Source of the DNA: Ruminococcus sp.
GTDB taxonomy: Bacteria; Bacillota; Clostridia; Oscillospirales; Ruminococcaceae
Reading direction: 5' to 3'
Assembly (NCBI GenBank): GCA_019417865.1
Contig: DYCW01000410.1
Location: 1 to 15,119, forward strand
DNA length: 15,119 nt
The notes under the pieces are model-generated. The model was not told the DNA's origin. It searched no databases and saw nothing but the letters and a program-made list of their open reading frames with translations. The first letter of the stretch is position 1, and each line of letters opens with the position of its first letter. Both the position numbers and the translations under genes were made by a program. This document shows, one piece after another, positions 13,915 through 15,119 of this stretch.

Positions 13915-14446
13915 GAAACGACTGCACGCCGCAGGCGACTGCGGTCGAGCTGGCTCAGCTCGGCGAGGGGTGCAGGGGGCAAGCTGCCTCCTGCAAAACA
14001 TTGCAAATGGAAACATGGAAACAGGATAAAGTACAATGTCAAGTCAATCGCCCTTCTTAATTTTTCTATCCAATTTGCAGACAGATTGCACGGGGGCGAT
14101 TGACGCCACCAAGGCAAGCTGGGGGTGTCCCCCAGCTTGCCGACCCACTTGGACAAGATTTCCCGAAGAAGGAGCGTCCCATTTCCTCTAAATGAAACGG
14201 TCTGCACGCCGCCGGCAAAAGGGGGCAAGCCCCTGCTTTTGCCTGTGTATCCGTCCATCGCCCCGTGTGCAGCCTTGCTGCAAATTCGATAAGCATATTT
14301 TAGAAGGACGATGGACGGAAGGTAGATTCTCGTCCGGTTTCCTTGTTTGAACTCGCTTGCTTTGCAGGGGGCTGTTCGCCCCCTGCAACCCCTCACTTCT
14401 TTTTCTTTTTCCTGAAAAAAGAAAAAGAAGCAAAAAGAATAAAAGA
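13915..14446. repeat. Structured repeat element, copy B
   Basis: Fills the gap 13870-14464. Hairpins parallel copy A: CCGCAG/CTGCGG (13929-13944), CGAGCTG/CAGCTCG (13946-13962), TGCAGG/CCTGCA (13971-13995), an 11-bp long-range stem (14043-14053 with 14094-14104), a 13-bp stem with 3-nt loop (14113-14141), then the shared segment 14151-14446. The left part is only distantly similar to copy A but folds alike, with paired changes (CAAGCTG/CAGCTTG in A, CGAGCTG/CAGCTCG in B). The 19-bp end repeats of copy A are missing. No gene seen. Confidence 0.72.
14151..14446. repeat. Shared segment of copy B, near-identical to 11047-11341
   Basis: Second copy of the direct repeat, holding the hairpins at about 14214-14243, 14362-14388 (TTGCAGGGGGC/GCCCCCTGCAA) and 14396-14430 (15-bp A/T-rich stem). 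On the minus strand it begins 18 nt after the stop of the 14465-14836 gene, so any transcript of this operon must pass through it. Confidence 0.92.
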
Positions 14447-14464
14447 GTTGTTGATATGCTGTGG

Positions 14465-14836
14465 TCAGCGAAGGGCTTTCACATCCTTGTACAGGGCAGG
14501 GTAGTGTTCCTTTGCAATCTGACTCAGTTTTGTGCTGCCGTACTTGGACAGCAACGCTTTCAATTCGTCCTTTTTTCCGCTTTGCAGCACCTCCGCACAG
14601 AGGGTTCGCAGGGTTGGAAAATCCACGGTTTCTGTTGCCTGCTGGGGAATAGCAGCGGTTTGCGGCGTTTCCGTTGCCGGAAGGTCGTATATTGTTTCAA
14701 AGTTACCCTGCTTAAGATCGTCGCAGACATCGATAATTTTTGCAAGCTCGTCCAGCTTGCCCACCAGTGCGTTCATGGCTCTGGCAGCGTCCTTTGCAGC
14801 GGAAGCCGCTTGCAGGATGGTTTCTTGTTTGGTCAT
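14465..14836 (-). CDS. Phage protein of unknown function, helical with C-terminal KYG-KLS motif
   Basis: 123 aa from ATG 14836, with a strong TGGAGGAACG ribosome site. A longer frame to 15028 has no such support. The N-terminal half is a predicted helix (AASAAKDAARAMNALVGKLDELAKI), and a P/T/Q-rich linker follows. The C-terminal VDFPTLRTLCAEVLQSGKK...LKALLSKYG-STKLSQI...YPALYKDV resembles a short conserved segment at the C-terminus of many phage early proteins. I recall it in small proteins encoded just upstream of DUF2800/DUF2815 genes. No catalytic motif is visible. It overlaps the upstream 35-codon ORF by ATGA. Confidence 0.82.
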   Translation of the reverse strand: MTKQETILQAASAAKDAARAMNALVGKLDELAKIIDVCDDLKQGNFETIYDLPATETPQTAAIPQQATETVDFPTLRTLCAEVLQSGKKDELKALLSKYGSTKLSQIAKEHYPALYKDVKALR

Positions 14837-14940
14837 GGCTCGTTCCTCCAATCGTTGTAGACTTCTGCTGCACACTGTACCAGCCAGCGGATGAGCAGCA
14901 GCACTTGTAATTCTACGAGAATCGTCAGTAGCATTCGCAT
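14833..14940 (-). CDS. 35-aa hydrophobic peptide, possible small membrane protein
   Basis: ATG 14940 to TGA 14833. AAGGAG lies 8 nt before this ATG, whereas the ATG at 14947 in another frame is only 1 nt from it, so the ribosome site selects this start. The peptide (MRMLLTILVELQVLLLIRW, then LVQCAAEV and a polar DWRNEP end) could be one transmembrane helix or an amphipathic helix. It overlaps the next gene by ATGA, which suggests real translation and coupling. It could be only a leader that delivers ribosomes. No family recognised. Confidence 0.55.
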   Translation of the reverse strand: MRMLLTILVELQVLLLIRWLVQCAAEVYNDWRNEP

Positions 14941-14992
14941 GGGTCATGCTCCTTTCTTTGGTAGTCGACGGCTGTTCCCACAAAGCCCTCTC

Positions 14993-15039
14993 ACTATACG
15001 GGTGTTTTCGGGCAAAACTTGTACGCAAACGTACAAGTT
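14993..15039 (-). promoter_or_regulatory. Possible early promoter and operator
   Basis: AACTTGTACG (15016-15025) and CGTACAAGTT (15030-15039) are a perfect 10-bp inverted repeat with a 4-nt spacer, the form of a dimeric repressor site. On the minus strand a TATAGT (14998-14993) lies 17 nt downstream of it. The position 18 bp upstream of this -10 falls in the operator's edge and has no good -35. The first start codon in the operon is about 50 bp further on. A looser inverted repeat (14970-14985 with 15101-15116, 14 of 16 paired) surrounds the region. The stretch 14948-15119 has no gene that I can support. Confidence 0.42.
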
Positions 15040-15119
15040 GAAATCGGGTTTTACAAACAGTTCACGATTTTTAGCACATCCGACAAATTGCGAAGATGGT
15101 TTTTGTGGGAAAAGCCGAT

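Noticed and set aside
13833..14396. 187-codon minus-strand open frame through repeat copy B
   Set aside because: Shares only repeat-encoded residues with copy A, then runs into the DUF2815 gene out of frame. No ribosome site and no domain.

Overview
The window looks like part of a tailed-phage or prophage genome from a Gram-positive host. The class Clostridia is most likely, and an Oscillospiraceae/Ruminococcaceae-type gut bacterium is plausible. This rests on the gene order (ssDNA-binding protein, family-A polymerase, VapE primase-helicase, VRR-NUC, SNF2-like helicase, sigma-like regulator, HNH, terminase), strong AGGAGG-type ribosome binding sites and family resemblance. It is inference, not a database match. 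Every gene I can support reads on the minus strand, so transcription runs from about 15,000 down to 1.

Early/replication half (15,119 to about 6,036): a possible promoter/operator region with a perfect 10-bp inverted repeat (15016-15039) leads into a tiny hydrophobic ORF and a small phage protein (14465-14836). A DUF2815 ssDNA-binding-like protein, a 641-aa DNA polymerase, a VapE-type primase-helicase, a VRR-NUC nuclease, an SNF2-like helicase and a DUF1492/ArpU-like regulator follow. The two large gaps (10757-11376 and 13870-14464) hold two copies of a hairpin-rich non-coding repeat that share about 295 nearly identical bases. The gap at 8118-8392 carries 12-bp iterons, a 14-bp palindrome and AT-rich DNA, and is a candidate replication origin.

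Late/packaging half (6,035 to 1): just past the regulator gene lies a promoter with a TATAAT -10 and five ACGAA boxes at exactly 10-bp spacing, the candidate early-to-late switch. It precedes an HNH nuclease, a G-rich cos-like region with repeated caattYggcgaa motifs, a zinc-finger protein, a DNA-modification module, a 46-aa protein resembling the C-terminal half of a RelB antitoxin, and the small and large terminase subunits. The large subunit runs off the window about at its C-terminus.

The modification module holds the clearest oddity. A ParB-adenine methyltransferase fusion gene is split by a 171-bp element with 23-bp near-perfect terminal inverted repeats, flanked by a CAAT duplication. 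Removing the element plus one CAAT restores a continuous 425-codon reading frame. I see no protein-coding defence or toxin system that is clearly new. The most novel-looking signals are non-coding: the structured repeat family, the inserted miniature element, and the phased regulatory boxes.
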